Part shown: piece after piece, positions 12,398 through 24,792 of the stretch | How positions within the stretch are numbered: the stretch's first letter is position 1 | How the letters are laid out: every line of letters begins with the position of its first letter | DNA from: Clarkia xantiana subsp. parviflora | Taxonomy: Eukaryota > Streptophyta > Magnoliopsida > Myrtales > Onagraceae | NCBI GenBank assembly: GCA_036873135.1 | Contig: JAPTYO010000005.1 | Span: 5,558,166 to 5,622,165 of the forward strand | DNA: 64,000 nucleotides | Direction: 5' to 3' | The notes under the pieces: model-generated | What the model was told of the DNA's origin: nothing | What the model saw: only the letters and a program-made list of their open reading frames with translations | The model's database searches: none | Program-made: the position numbers and the translations under genes

Positions 12398-14608
12398 GTT
12401 TTTTTTTTCTAAGTAAAACATTCATTAAAAAGAGAACAATGTTTTTTTTTTTTTTTTATGAAAGTCGAACTTTATTGAGTACGAACTATTACAAACTACG
12501 AAATAGAAAAGACATACTTTGGAGAGTTTGGTTAATAACCAATTCCCAACCTAGTAGAGTAGGTACTAACAGAACAACAGAAATAACAACAGAACAATAC
12601 ACTGAAAAACAACTAAACATACATAGACTAGAACAAGAAAACAGATAAGCGGAAGAGATGACCCCAGGCAAATGATAAAAGCTTGGAGAGGAGGAGTCCA
12701 TCTAATACAGCGGCACCCGTAGCCCTTCGGAGGGTAGAAGAACCTTCCTCAAGAGCGACATAGCTAACAGCGGACCTGCACACCAAGCGATACCAGACAG
12801 CACCCATAATAAATCGGAAACACAAACAACTCCATAGACTAACAAGGATAACTGCATGACCGGTGTAGAGATTTCTAAGTGGTAGGGGCTGGATGAAACC
12901 AGGCTACCGAAAGACCCCTGCCTGTGGAACATCCACGAAGGACTAGCGCACGTCGGGGGTGCCAAAGAAATGCTCTGATTCTCTGTTAGGAGAAGGAAAC
13001 TAGATACGATCGCTAACGCGGTCGTATCGTGAGTACCCCGAAGGGTAAATATCATGCGGTGGCTTGTCCTGAGAACGGAGCGTTGGTTCTGACGAACCAT
13101 GGATTCAGCTTGAAGGGGTAGAAATGGGAGGGTAGTAGGCTGTATCGCCAAGATGTAGTCAAGTTTGAGCTTAAAACGGTGAACAGCATCCACGACGGTG
13201 CATGGAGGGGCGTAGTAGACCGGCGCACGGCATGGTGGTAGCAGAGGTGGGTCGTGGCGGCGAGGGGAGTCGCGTCCTGACACGCGGCGGCGGATCGGCG
13301 CGTACGGCGGCGCGTGCATTACACGCGCCGCTGCAGAAGGCGCGTGTTCCTGATGTGCACGGCGCGTGTGGGGCTGTGGTTGGCGCGTGGAGCGGTGCGT
13401 GAGGCGGTTATGTCGGCGCGTGTGCCGGCGCGTGTGCCGGCGCGTGGGGCGCGTGGGAACGTTCGGAGGTGGTTTTGGTTGTGGTGGGGGTCTTTAGGCG
13501 GGCTCGGAGGAGGTGGTGGTGGTTGTGCGGCTGCAGTGGGGAACGTGAGGGGTGAATGGGTGAGGCGGACTCCGCGTTTTGGCGATGCGGAGGCGAAGAG
13601 TGGAATGAAGACGAGGTTGAACAAGGCCATCCGCTGTGAAGGGGCTTCTGGCTTTGGCTTTGGCTTCGGCTTAGGCGTATGCTGGATGAAGAGTTGCTCC
13701 ATGCTCTTGACCGACGAGAGAGTTTGCTAAGAGCAGTGACTACCCTTCGGGTTTTGGATCGAGAGAGGGAGGTTTCTAACTTCGGCCGGAGCAAAACTAT
13801 TCAGAAGCTAGAGAGCTGAATAGTGCTCAAAAGAGAACAATGTCAAGAAGAAATTATAAATAAAGCACCAATATAAACCTAAAAAAGAGCAAACTAGAAA
13901 AACTACAACTAGAGCATGGAACCAAACTTCTATCTACTTCAAGAGCAGCAAAAACTAAAGGAGGCAAACCGCGGAGTAGACAGAACGGACTAGAAAGGTC
14001 ACGAATGTGTGAAGTACATGATGCAAGAGTATGGCCTGTTACATTTTCTTCTCTTCTGATAAATTGTGCCTTCAGTTGGGAGCCGCAAGGAAGGAGCAGT
14101 AAAACATCATCAATTAGGTTACTATGTTGCCAATCTGCTGATGAGGAGCCGTGCAGATTATCAATGAGGTTTTTACAATCTCCTTCAATGATGATATTAC
14201 GCGCATTCAGATGATTGGCAAGGAGAACTGCTACTCGAGCTGCCCTGGCCTCTGCTTGTTATGTCGAACTTGCGACACCAGCTCCATTCGCCGCTCCTAA
14301 AACTGCACATGTGTGATCTCTTGCGATAGCTGCACCCGCTGTCTGGCCGTCTAGAAAAGAAGCGTCGAAGTTGAGCTTAATCCAATGTGAGTTAAGGGGG
14401 AATCCATATATTAGGAAAATTACAGCCCTGGACGTGATTTGGAGGCGTCGGTGTCCTCGTTCTGACTGCAACAGCTTCGGAGGAAAGACGTTGGATGTCC
14501 ATACGCATCTGTTGGGGATTAGCTTTTCTCAGACGTTTAACAGTTTCATTCCTCCACCTCCATATTAAATCAATGGTCGTGTATATCGAGATTACTAACG
14601 GAAATCTA
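12398..14608 (-). mobile_element. 5'-truncated LINE with RNase H-like domain, interrupted by a nested insertion
   Basis: Flanked by perfect 13 bp repeats ACGTATTATTCAG (12385-12397 and 14609-14621), with a poly(T) run at the low-coordinate end. It is therefore a minus-strand poly(A) retrotransposon inserted by target-primed reverse transcription. Reading minus from about 14560 gives the plant LINE RNase H (RVT_3) pattern: KLNFDASF..DG, QAEARAARVA and IIIEGDCKNLI, carrying the Asp, Glu and Asp catalytic positions. A stop precedes QAEA, so it is dead. The stretch 12443-13828 is a later insertion. Confidence 0.85.
12443..13828 (-). mobile_element. Nested poly(A) retroposon of unknown family
   Basis: A perfect 15 bp duplication AAAAGAGAACAATGT lies at 12428-12442 and 13829-13843, with a poly(T) tract directly at the low end. 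A 1386 bp RNA-derived insertion therefore landed in the older LINE, also in minus orientation. The 5' half is GC-rich, with many repeated CGCGTG-type motifs. Open frames of 127, 128 and 205 codons overlap in it. They are Pro/Ser/Arg-rich low-complexity frames and I recognise no domain. It could be a non-autonomous LINE or a retroposed transcript. Confidence 0.7.
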
Positions 14609-14992
14609 ACGTATTATTCAGAACCTGACACTTCAAATATTTCGACTACTAACGGAAATTCGAATCCGAACTTGGAAGAATTAAAAAAAAAAAAAAAAAA
14701 AACTCGAAAGAAAGCAAATTGCTAACTGAAGTATATGGTACGGTCAATTTGATAGTGAATTTATTTTCAAAAAAATTGATAGTTGGATTTATACAAATTG
14801 CAATATATGGGTTAAGAATTAAAATGGACATCAACAAATACTTTACGTTGCGGTTTACTGTCTTAACTATATTTTATTGTAATTAGCTATTTCAAATATA
14901 CAATTCAATTTTTTTCCACTAAATATACAGTTAGTTGTTTTTCAGCATAAAAAAAATAATAATAATAGTATATGTGCTCCACATATCAGTTA

Positions 14993-15134
14993 CATCTTAA
15001 AGTTTACTTTACAATTAATTAAGTCAATAAATTTGAAAAACAAATATATAGTAATACTAAAGACATCTTAAAGTTTACTTTACAGTTAATTAAGTCCATA
15101 AATTTGAAAAACAAATATATAATAATCCTAAACT
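14993..15134. repeat. Two-copy 71 bp tandem repeat
   Basis: A unit beginning CATCTTAAAGTTTACTTTAC repeats with period 71 (14993 and 15064) with only a few mismatches. It lies in AT-rich intergenic sequence. The following stretch to 15440 shows two CCAGAGCAAGC-type repeats but no gene. Confidence 0.8.
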
Positions 15135-15444
15135 CGACTGGGGCTAACCCATGACTCAATTAGGCGAACCAGAGCAAGCCTCCTAGCTGCCTAATTAAAC
15201 CCTAACCGGTTTAAGGCTCAATCGGCCAGAGCAAGCTCCCTAACTCTCTCAGTTGAGTTATAGGTTAATCATGAAGATGTTTTTTAAATAAATAAACAAA
15301 TTAGAGACTAAATTAATTGTGAGACAAACTTTATATGTAATTTCATATCATCATTTTAGTCATCAATTTTAATAGAAAAAATTGACTAGAAAACTGAAAA
15401 AAGAACGAATCATATACCCGGACAACTAATCACAATAAAATATA

Positions 15445-15957
15445 GGGAAAAGAACCTATTTACAATCTCAAGTTTGCCTCATGTTTTAGTTTGGTGTCTG
15501 ACGTTTAAATTGAGTGTCCCAGGTTTCATTTTGGTTGAAATTTGGTGTCTCAGTGTGATTATTTTAGAGAAGTCAATCCCGACGAAACCGACTATCATAT
15601 CCGAGCTCCAAAGCATGCTCCCTTCTCATCACTTTATCGAGACCATCACCTAAGAAGTTGGCTACATTTGCTCAAGTAAATCATGCTTTATTGTCGCTAG
15701 AAATCGCTCTGCTGGAAACTTTTTATTTTTATGTTCAACTTTTGGGTGAAATTTGACGATTTTTAAAAAGTAAAAAGAGATGGATTATAAGTGGGTGAAG
15801 CGGTTGATGGAAATAGTTGAAAGAAGAGGAAAAGACGGACGGAGACACTAAATTTTAACAAAAATGAAACATGGGACAGTCCATATCAACACTTTAATCC
15901 TGAGACACCAAACTGAAACATGAGGTAAACCTGGGACATTAAATATGTTCTTTTCCC
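15445..15957. mobile_element. Mutator-like MITE, copy 2
   Basis: Perfect 9 bp target duplication TAAAATATA (15436-15444 and 15958-15966). The ends read GGGAAAAGAAC and GTTCTTTTCCC, and the inverted arms extend inward for about 100 bp (TTTGGTGTCTNA motifs). No coding capacity. It is related, in reverse orientation, to the element at 4473-4982. A 9 bp duplication with long TIRs is typical of Mutator-like elements. Confidence 0.8.
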
Positions 15958-16233
15958 TAAAATATAATAGAGACATATAGTTCTTAACAACAATTATATT
16001 GCAGATAGGGAAACTCATTGTAGCTCTTTTATTCAGAAAATGGCCATCCATTCAATTCCATGAAAATAAGCTCAATCTTGCTTATTGCATGAAAATGAAT
16101 GATAAGACAATACAGTGCTCCAGAAAAGGGGGGGAAATGGAGTCCTCACTGAAATGCCAGAAAATAACTCCTCAATTATCAAACAACCTTATTAGAAGTC
16201 TGCAGTGCAGATAGAGGGTGGTATAGATAGCTG

Positions 16234-17930
16234 CTAGTGATGATTGGTGCCGATTCCATCTCCTCCTAAACCAACCTTCTGCTCAGCTGCACGCATTTTA
16301 CGCTGTTCTTCTTTATAAATTCGATTCCTCCTTTGAAACTGCAGTACCCAGATATTATTTATTTAGCAATAAAAAGAAAACAAGAAGTCAATGGTATGGT
16401 AATGTCTAAACAGGTTATGTCATTACAAGAAAGTATATTAAGGTAGGATGAACTATGATGGAGTTAGGTACCCTTAAGCTTCATTTTGCAGATAGTTCAC
16501 AAAATGATGATTAACTACTGGAATTCAAGTGGTCTCAATCAGCTTCAAACAGACAGTAATCAAGGTGGAGATATCAGATATGAAGATGCATTCTTCATTC
16601 ATTCTACATCTATATACCAGAAGGTGTGATTTTCAAGATAACAGAAATATCAGAAGATTTATGCACAGAGGGGGGGCATTGGAATATTCCATTTACTCTT
16701 TACTTAACCTAGTAAAAGAAGTTTGTGTGACTATAAGCATTGGATGTGATTACAACACATGGAAATGAAAGTCTGAAGTTGCATTCCTCTTCATCAGTTG
16801 GATTAACACTGCTAACAACTTAAATTTGAAGTTCACCCATTATACAAAGATGTTCAAACATAAAGATAAGAGAGTTTTCACTGTCATTTACTTTGGAGAT
16901 TTCAAAAGCAATATATTTGACTAGAATGCACACAAATGAGGGTCTAAAGCTGCATGCTTCTTCATCAATTGGATTGACACAACTAAAAAGCTCCCAAGTT
17001 GAAGTCCACCCAATACATTAAGTTGTTAGAAGTTAGAACACAGAGATAAGATAGTGTCTTCGCCATCAACTATGGAGAAAATTGGCGAATACAACCAACT
17101 ATCATTAAGATTCAGAGGCATGTAAAGATTTAATGCGACAGATGTAACACTTGTGAGCTCATGATCTTGCATAGTGGAAAATCCAGAAACCAATGGATGT
17201 TTAATCAAAACACATCATTCCAATTGACTCTTTCAATTAAGACCACCCACATCCCAATGGTTAATCCTAGATCATCCTAAGCAGCTTAAACTAACTATCA
17301 ACTTTTGTGAACTGCTTCTGCATTCTTATTCTTCTCCAAGGTTTATGTCAATTTTCATTGCGTGGACATAATGTTTCTGCATTACACTGCCAAATTGCAG
17401 AAACTACACTGAAATTGCCAAACTTTTGTCCAATAATACAAGATCCTAGACACATTAACACGAACAATAAGCCTGGAAAGGATATGAACACAACCACAAT
17501 TTGCCTGTTTTAAACTGCTAAAGGGTGGTTGGTCTAGGATTCAACCTTCAGAATGTGGATGCGGCTGGTCTTAGCCGGACGGATCGAGTATAATGACATG
17601 AAACTTGACGTATCTCATCCTCACCAAAGAAGAATCATCGATCAAACGACTAAACCTAGGGTTTCGCAGCAATCCAAGCTCAATACGTGGCGTCCGACCA
17701 AATCAAAACGCGATGGACCAATTAGGAAGGTATGATTTCAAAGGAAAGTTACATAGGGAGAAAAAGAAACAGATGCAGACCTCCTTGGAGTGGTGAAGGC
17801 ACTCGAGGTAGTCTTCGCGGAGGAGGGAACAGTCCTTGGGCTCTCTGCAAGTGGACATGCATTCGCTGAAGTCCATCCAGAAATCGTAACATCTGCCTTT
17901 GTTGCCGGTGATTCCCCAACCAGACGCCAT
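16234..17930 (-). CDS. NDUFS5: NADH:ubiquinone oxidoreductase 15 kDa subunit (NDUFS5-like)
   Basis: Accessory subunit of mitochondrial complex I, on the intermembrane-space side. Two exons, 17781-17930 (50 codons) and 16234-16338 (34 codons plus stop), give 84 residues. The start MASGWGITGNKGRC is the conserved plant N terminus. Cysteines 14/24 and 34/44 form two C-x9-C pairs, the twin CX9C fold used for oxidative import by the MIA pathway. The C terminus FQRRNRIYKEEQRKMRAA matches the family. The intron is about 1.44 kb and holds no recognisable gene. The reading frame also runs past the exon 1 donor into intron sequence; the GT donor and the family alignment fix the exon end. Confidence 0.93.
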
Positions 17931-18143
17931 GTCCGATCTCGATCTCCAGTCCAATCCAGTGACTCGACGATGATTATGATAATGCCAAAGGAGAGCAAAA
18001 TTATGCAATTGCACCCAATGTTTTTTTAAGCTATACTTGTGAGCTAAAATGAGCAAATACACAAATTAGGTTAGATTCTAAATTCTCAAACTAGGTTTTT
18101 TTTAATTTTTTAATAACTTATATTATTTAATATGCATCCTAAG

Positions 18144-18668
18144 TAAGGATGGCAACGGGTCTCGGGGCTCCGCTGACCCGTGGGGCCCCGACCCGGTTTT
18201 GACCCACCGACCCGCGGGTCACGGGTCGGGTCAGGCTCGGATCGGGGTGGGTCCGGGTCTAAAGACCCGGGGCCCCGTGGACCCGCCCCGAAATGCATAT
18301 ATATATATAATATTTTTTTTAAAAAAAAAAAATTTATGTTAGTTTGATCTAACATTTACTAAACAATATGGTTAATATATTACCTATATAAATAACACAG
18401 GCCAAATTACAAATAGATGTATATTTAGATTATTAGGATTTGTTAATTTGAATTTGGTGTTTGGATTTGAATTTGTATTTTGTAATGAATTTGATGTGTT
18501 TATTGTTTGTATTTGATTGGTGTTAGATTTATGTTTTGAATTTTATATATAATGTAATATTTTGACAAAAAAAAAATGTATTTAATATCGAGAAGTGAAA
18601 AAAAAAAAAATTGTTCACATGGTGGGGCGGGTCCGGGGCTGCGGAAACCCACCCCGTTGCCATCCCTA
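18144..18668. mobile_element. hAT-type MITE with GC-rich subterminal ends
   Basis: The ends read TAAGGATGGCAACGGG and, on the other strand, TAGGGATGGCAACGGGG. The flanking 8-mers ATCCTAAG and ACCCTAAG differ by one base, consistent with an aged 8 bp duplication. Subterminal blocks are rich in GACCCG-type repeats around an AT-rich core. No coding capacity. Confidence 0.75.
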
Positions 18669-19631
18669 ACCCTAAGTTTACATTATGTTACAAATGAACT
18701 TTCAATCAAAATATAATAAAAGAATTAAAAAATTTAAAAATTAAGAAGATTAAAAGTATGAAAAAAATTTAAAAATGATTATTTAATTAAATGATGAAAA
18801 ATTATATTAAAAAATAATCAATCAAACAAACAATTTCTTTTTCTGTAGGTTTTAATTCTTAAAAAATATGTGAAATTAAATGAAAATTTTTTAATTTAAA
18901 AATAAATAAGTTTTGAAACAACTTTATATTGACAAAAAAAAAACAATTATATTATTATATAAAAATAATTCACCAAGAGTATGAAAAAAAAATATACAAA
19001 ATATAATTCATCCTTAAAATCATTATATTCATTTTACAAATTTAAATAAGTTTATCGATTTTTTTTTTCATTCATTAATTTTATAAATTTAACATGTTTT
19101 ATTTAGGATATATTGTACGCTTTCATTTTTATATTTTCATACTTAAAAAAATCACGAGTATTTAGTTTTTTTTACATTTTATATCAATTTTTTTTTATAA
19201 TTTATACTTTTAGCATAATTTTTTTTTCACAATTACTAATTACTTATTTTATTTTTTTATTTTATAAATTTTACATATAATTACCTTATTTTTTTCATTT
19301 TTTTAAATATATTTCTTGTATTATATTTCGGTTTAGGGTCAATTGTAACAAAATATAAACTTTGGGATATAAAGTACATATTATAAATGATTAAAAAAAT
19401 AATAAAAAAAACTAATTTGGAATTAGTTTCTCAACAAGCCTAATTTGGGAATTAGTTTTGAAAACTTACCTACTTTGGGCATTCACTCGAGCTAAAATTC
19501 CCTTAAATTTCAAAACCGACTCGAACATTTTATTTTTCAGTTTAAGTACGAGTTTATATATATATTCTTTTTTTTTTGTTTATTCGAATCGAGTTCGAGT
19601 TAAATTTATTCAATTTTTTTATAATAAATAT
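18669..19631. other. AT-rich intergenic stretch without genes
   Basis: Almost pure A/T sequence with many homopolymer runs. No open frame of interest and no repeat boundary that I could define. Confidence 0.6.
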
Positions 19632-20203
19632 TAGGGGTGGCAATTCGTGCTATCGCGCGTGCTATCGTGCGTGTCAATAATCGTGTCGTGCTAAACTTAC
19701 TGAACACGAACACGCACAGTAAGCTTATCGTGCCACGTTTTACAAACACGAACACGGCACGGATAATTTCGTGCGTGTTTGTGTCGTGCTATCGTGTTGT
19801 GTAAGGATATATAGTTGTACATCCCGAAACGAGATCTTTAAGCAAAAAAATAAAATAATAAACTTTATATATAAAAAAAACTATGATTAGTATGTCAATA
19901 TTCATAAGTTAATAATATAGAGTATAAAACACTAAAAATTAAATTACTAACTGAAGTTTTTAAAGGTAATAATTAAGATTTGTTTAAAAAATACTTAAGA
20001 ATTAGTCTTAGTAGCACAACTTTATCGTGCTATCGTGCGTGTCGTGTTATGATACTCAAACACGAACACGACACGGAAGTTATATCGTGTTAATCGTATT
20101 CGTGCTATCGTGTTATCGTTCTACAATATGCTAGCACGAACACGGTTTTTTTCGTGCGTGTTCGTGTCGTGCTATCGTGTCGTGTCACAAATTGCCAGCC
20201 CTA
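19632..20203. mobile_element. hAT-type MITE, 572 bp
   Basis: Perfect 8 bp duplication ATAAATAT (19624-19631 and 20204-20211). The inverted ends TAGGGGTGGCAATTCGTG and TAGGGCTGGCAATTTGTG match at 16 of 18 positions. Both sides are packed with CGTGCTATCGTG-type subterminal repeats in direct and inverted order. No protein is encoded. Confidence 0.85.
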
Positions 20204-20220
20204 ATAAATATATATATATA

Positions 20221-20742
20221 GGGTTAACAGGTCTTTTGGTCCATGATGTTTGACAACTTTTGGGTTTTGGTCAATGATGTTTTTTTTTACCTAGTTTTGA
20301 TACCATATGTTTGCAAATTTTTTCTAGTTTTGGTCTAACCGTTACATTTCGTCCATTTTTTGACATGTACAAGTCACGTGATCCACCATAAACTTTCAAT
20401 TTTGTTCAATTTAGTCCCTCTAATACTTTCCTAACTTTTTTTTTGTTCAATTTAGTCCCGAAGTTTCTAAAATTCAATTTGACCTATTGTCCAATTGGGG
20501 TTAATTTTGAAACTTCGGGACTAAATTGAACAAAAAAAATGTTAAGAAAGTATTAGAGGGACTAAATTTAAAGTTTAGAGTGGATCACGTGACTAGAACA
20601 TGTCAAAAAATGGACGAAATGTAACGGTTAGACCAAAACTAGAAAAAATCTGCAAACATATGATACCAAAACTAGGTAAAAAAAAACATCATTGACCAAA
20701 ACCCAAAAGTTGTCAAACATCATGGACCAAAAGACCTATTAA

Positions 20743-20744
<2 letters not shown>
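20221..20744. mobile_element. Foldback element with near-perfect 240-255 bp arms
   Basis: The left arm (20221 to about 20476) and right arm (about 20503 to 20744) are near-perfect inverted copies separated by roughly 26 bp. Shared blocks include GGTCTTTTGGTCCATGATG and TTTGACATGT. The element sits in a TA-repeat target, so a target duplication cannot be separated from the microsatellite. A transcript from either strand would fold into a long hairpin. The family is probably Mutator-like or an unclassified foldback MITE. Confidence 0.75.

Positions 20745-20821
<77 letters not shown>
20745..20821. repeat. (TA)n microsatellite
   Basis: About 77 bp of uninterrupted alternating TA directly beside the foldback element. 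A shorter TA run lies on its other side at about 20210-20220. Confidence 0.95.
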
Positions 20822-20823
<2 letters not shown>

Positions 20824-21169
20824 CTAATCGAATTGAGAAAACTTGTTTGAATTGATTAAAGTGTATTATTTATAATTTTAGTTTAACCATTTTAAACTTG
20901 GCGAGCTGAGTCGAGCCGAGCTAGAATTCGTCTATTATGGTACCGAGTTGAAAATTTTAAAATCGGTTGAATTTGAGCTCATGTAAAATAATTTGAGTTG
21001 AGTTCATTTATATTTGATTCGAGAGACTTAAGCCTATTAGAATTTTATTCTAAATTAACAAAACAAAAATACTTTTTTAAAAAAATTTACGAAGATAATG
21101 TATTGCACATGGTCTTTTTTTTACGTCTTTGATTGAGCTAACATCTTTAAAAAACAATACAACTAGAGC

Positions 21170-22420
21170 TTTTTTTTTGTGTGGCTAAATTGAGACATTT
21201 AATAATAAAAAGTAACGAGAATACAAGACTAAATCAAGCAGAGAAAACAACAAAACAACAAGGAAATAAATGATAAAAGAAAGAAAAAAACTAATACTAT
21301 GACACATGTAGAGCTAATCCACTAGAGAAAGATTGCATCCAACAATTCTAGTCAGTACTAACAGCGTTAAGAGTGTCCATTGGGAGTCCAGCCACTCGAA
21401 GAAAATGAGCAGGTACCTGCAGATTAATACAATCGGTCTTTGCTAAAGAATGCACCACATTGTTGACCCCTCTAAGGATATGAGCAGCGAACCAGGTCAG
21501 ATACGGGCTTACCATCTTCTTAATAACTATGATACAATTCTCAAGTTTCCAAGATAGGGGGTTGGATTCGTTGAGCATGTTGATTACCTCAAGTCATCTC
21601 CTTCAAGAATGAATGAAGAGTAACAACTGCTAGAGGCTAAGGACTGATAAGCCGAGCAACTCGAGCCTCTGCGTGAACTGCAGATACATCATAAGCCAAG
21701 CCAATGACCACATCCATGACATAACCTATATGATTGCGAACAACTGCCGCAACAAGAGAGGTACCATCCTTGAAACTAGCATCGAAATTTTTCATCCAAT
21801 TCTCTGGCGGTGGACACCAGATCAGATGAGAAAGAGAGCCAAGAGATGTTGATGTAGGGACTAAAACCTCTCTTACGATAGCAAGGATCTCCATCGTATT
21901 CATTTGCACATCTTGAATCAGTTGCTCCGGTTCCATTTATCATTTACCTCTAGAAACTTCATTTCTCCATCGTCAATTCTTGTCGGGTGCCAAACACATC
22001 GAGACTTTGAGTTCATATCTTCTATCTATCGGGATCCCAATCATCGAAGGATCAACTATCACTCCAATACATTGATTCAGACTTCAGCCAAGAGACACAT
22101 CATCAATACCCCAGAAATATCTCCAAGCTAACCTAGCATGTTGGCATCTTAATAGGGCATGCACCTCATCTTCTTCTTCATTGTTGCAAATCAAGCATGT
22201 TGGGCTAAAGAGTTACACTGTTCTATGAATAGCAGTCATTAGTGGGCAAGTAGTTCGAGTGTAACCTCCGTAAGAATATCTTGTGTCGATTTTGTACGTT
22301 GAGATGCCAAATTTTCTTATTTAGGGGTCTTCAACCAGCTGTTCTGAGACCCTTTTGTTCTGCAGGATAAGAAGGTAGCAAGATGTCACTTTGTAGACCC
22401 CATCCTTTGGGGGGGGGGAA
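21170..22420 (-). mobile_element. Decayed LINE 3' fragment (zf-RVT and RNase H-like)
   Basis: Read on the minus strand from about 22320 down. Remnants of the zinc-binding reverse-transcriptase domain come first (NRHKIFLRRL, then CLICNNEEEDEVHALLRC). A linker follows, then the RNase H-like pattern NFDASFKDGTSLVAAVVRN and HAEARVARL, then AHILRGVNNVVHSLAK. Frames are broken in several places. A short poly(T) run at about 21171 marks the 3' end. It is related to the LINE at 12398-14608. I found no target duplication and the upper boundary is approximate. Confidence 0.75.
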
Positions 22421-24324
22421 CCACCTTACCACCTTCCTTGGTAGCAACAAAAATTTATTCATCTAGTTGTCCAAATACACAGCTAAATTGTTTTAAAATT
22501 ATGATATTAACCAAATATGACTCTCATTGGTGTGATGCATCGTTTGACTAATTGGGAGAGGATACACTGACAGTCATGTTCTACTAGTTCGAAATTAGAA
22601 TGAACACTTCGTTGATGTTTCAATCGAAACATCAATTATTCACACCAGCGCTTTAGCTTGCATCCATCCACTCTTATCATTCACATCCTCTTTTTGAAGT
22701 CGACACCTCACAAGTCTATTTGTACAATGGATTTTCAAGAAATCTCATCTATTGTTACCCTTGCGGATTCGATTCACTCTTGATCGAGTCTGATTATTGT
22801 AAACCTCATCTCATTGAAAAGAATGGGCTCCCTTCGGTATCTCAAATTAGAGCGCTAGTCCCTTTAGGATTTTTTCGGATAGAGATGCACTGGTATAGTG
22901 GCGCTTATCCCTAAATCTACGGAAGTACCCTCAACTACACACCCTTCATTCTATATGGTTTTACTTGACTGCTCATTGTTACAGGTTTGACCTTTTGTTG
23001 GTGCAGGCCCTTTCATATGAAATATTTCACGCCTTGCGCCTTCCCATCGTTGTCTATTAGGGACTGGGTACCCCAAATGACTAATGTTTATAGGGTTTTC
23101 ATGCTAATTGTTGATGGATAACGTTGAATCCTTTGGATTCACATCTATTCTTAGTTATGCCACCTCTCGAGTGTTACTGTCTATTCCTTTACTGGGTTAC
23201 CTCTGGTTATTTCAGTATTTTAGTTAACTACTTGCATTTACTATTTTTTCTTTCAATGATACTAAACATGTTTTACTGATATTGTACCAGTTAGAATGGG
23301 TCTTCTACTAACACTAGCAAGGCCAACAACACATGTTCACCTGATGTATCTGTTGGATTTTATCATGTTGTTTTAAATTTTGGTCATTCTTTCTCCCTCT
23401 ATGGTCTCTCTTATGCATCTTAGTAATCATTGGATTATGTTTTTCATGTACTTTTGTTTTTTCCGACCTAGCATGTATTTGCTCACTATTATGGAAACTT
23501 GGATTTATCCACTTATCCCGCCAAAATTCAGCATTTCTTTTTGTAGTTTCATGTTTACTGTTGTTTGTTTAACTCTTATACTTTGATTCTATATAATGAA
23601 ATACTTTATAAATAAATAAAAAGAACAACTTTTTTTTTAGATTTGTGATATTTGATTATTTATATTTCCTTAGCAAAAAAAAATATTTATATTTCAAAAT
23701 ATTGATATTTGGTCAAATTGATATACTATTTAGGAAAATATAATGATGGCAGGAGAGAAATTGACATTTATTCTTGATGTTTATACTGAATAACTATTAG
23801 TCATTTAACATTAAAAAGAATATGTTGTTAATACATAGGTTGTTTATCTACATTTGTCAATATGACTATCTTGTTCAAAATATGTATTTTTTAGTTATAT
23901 ACCTTTGCATGACGAAAAAAGTTACATACATTTGCACAATGTAATTAAATGGTTACATTGAAATGAAATGTCCAAAATACCATTCCATATTATTTCTTCA
24001 TCATGTTCTTCGCATTCGTTGTGTTTTTTCATCAAATTCATCCAGTTTTTTTTCAAAACAATCAAAATCAAAATCAGCTTAGAATACCCAGTTTACAATT
24101 ATTAATTCGAATTGAACCAGATCTTGCAGATATGAGTTCGAAATGAACAAAAAAAATGCAGTTATGGGTTCAATTCAAACTCGGATGCTGCAGATTTAGG
24201 TTCAAATAATTTAATCACATTCTAAAATGTAGATAACCAAAAAATCACGTCAAAAACAAAAATAACAATTGAGTCAAATTGGGCAAATATAAGTAATCAA
24301 TTAATGTATTAAAGCGTTTACATA
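22421..24324. other. Intergenic region, nothing recognised
   Basis: Contains a G10 run near 22409-22418 just inside its left margin, several short open frames without family resemblance, and an AT-rich right half. I see no gene, TIR pair or poly(A) retroposon boundary here. Confidence 0.5.
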
Positions 24325-24500
24325 ACCATGTAATATGGTGTAACGGTTCAACGCATCTTATATTAACCAAATGTTAGAGATTCAAACAAACATCGCTGAG
24401 TTCGAATCCCGCTGGAGACCCTACCTTGGGAGGGATTTAATCTTAATACTCCCGGCTCAATATTGCGAAAGAAATCTTGTAATTACAAAAAAAAAAAAAA
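24325..24500 (+). mobile_element. tRNA-derived SINE candidate
   Basis: An A-box-like TGGTGTAACGGTTCAACGC at about 24334 and a B-box GAGTTCGAATCCCGC at about 24399-24413 lie about 60 bp apart, the arrangement of an RNA polymerase III promoter. An unrelated tail follows and ends in a 14-base poly(A) run at 24487-24500. I could not identify the target duplication. Confidence 0.55.
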
Positions 24501-24792
24501 CACCACTAAGATCCGAGAGTGGAAAAATGTTCATATACATCACTTTACCCATTATAGACCGATGTAGAGCTAGTATTTTTCACACAAAAAATATAAATAA
24601 CCAAATATTTATTAATTTTTTTAAATATTTATTATTAATTAAAAAAACTATATATAGAATCGAAATGTAGATTTATTATTACCAAAAAAAAAAAAAAGGT
24701 CGCTTATTATGTAATGCAATTCTTGAGAGTTGTTGAGAAGCAGGCAGGCTGAAAGGGAAAACTAGAAGCTTGACAACACCTGAGAGAAAGAG

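Noticed and set aside
12702..13319. 205-codon minus-strand open frame
   Set aside because: Low-complexity, no domain, overlaps other frames, and lies inside a retroposed insert defined by its 15 bp target duplication.
24399..24413. Possible tRNA gene from the B-box-like sequence
   Set aside because: No acceptor or anticodon stem pairs around it, and a poly(A) tail follows. A SINE explains it better.
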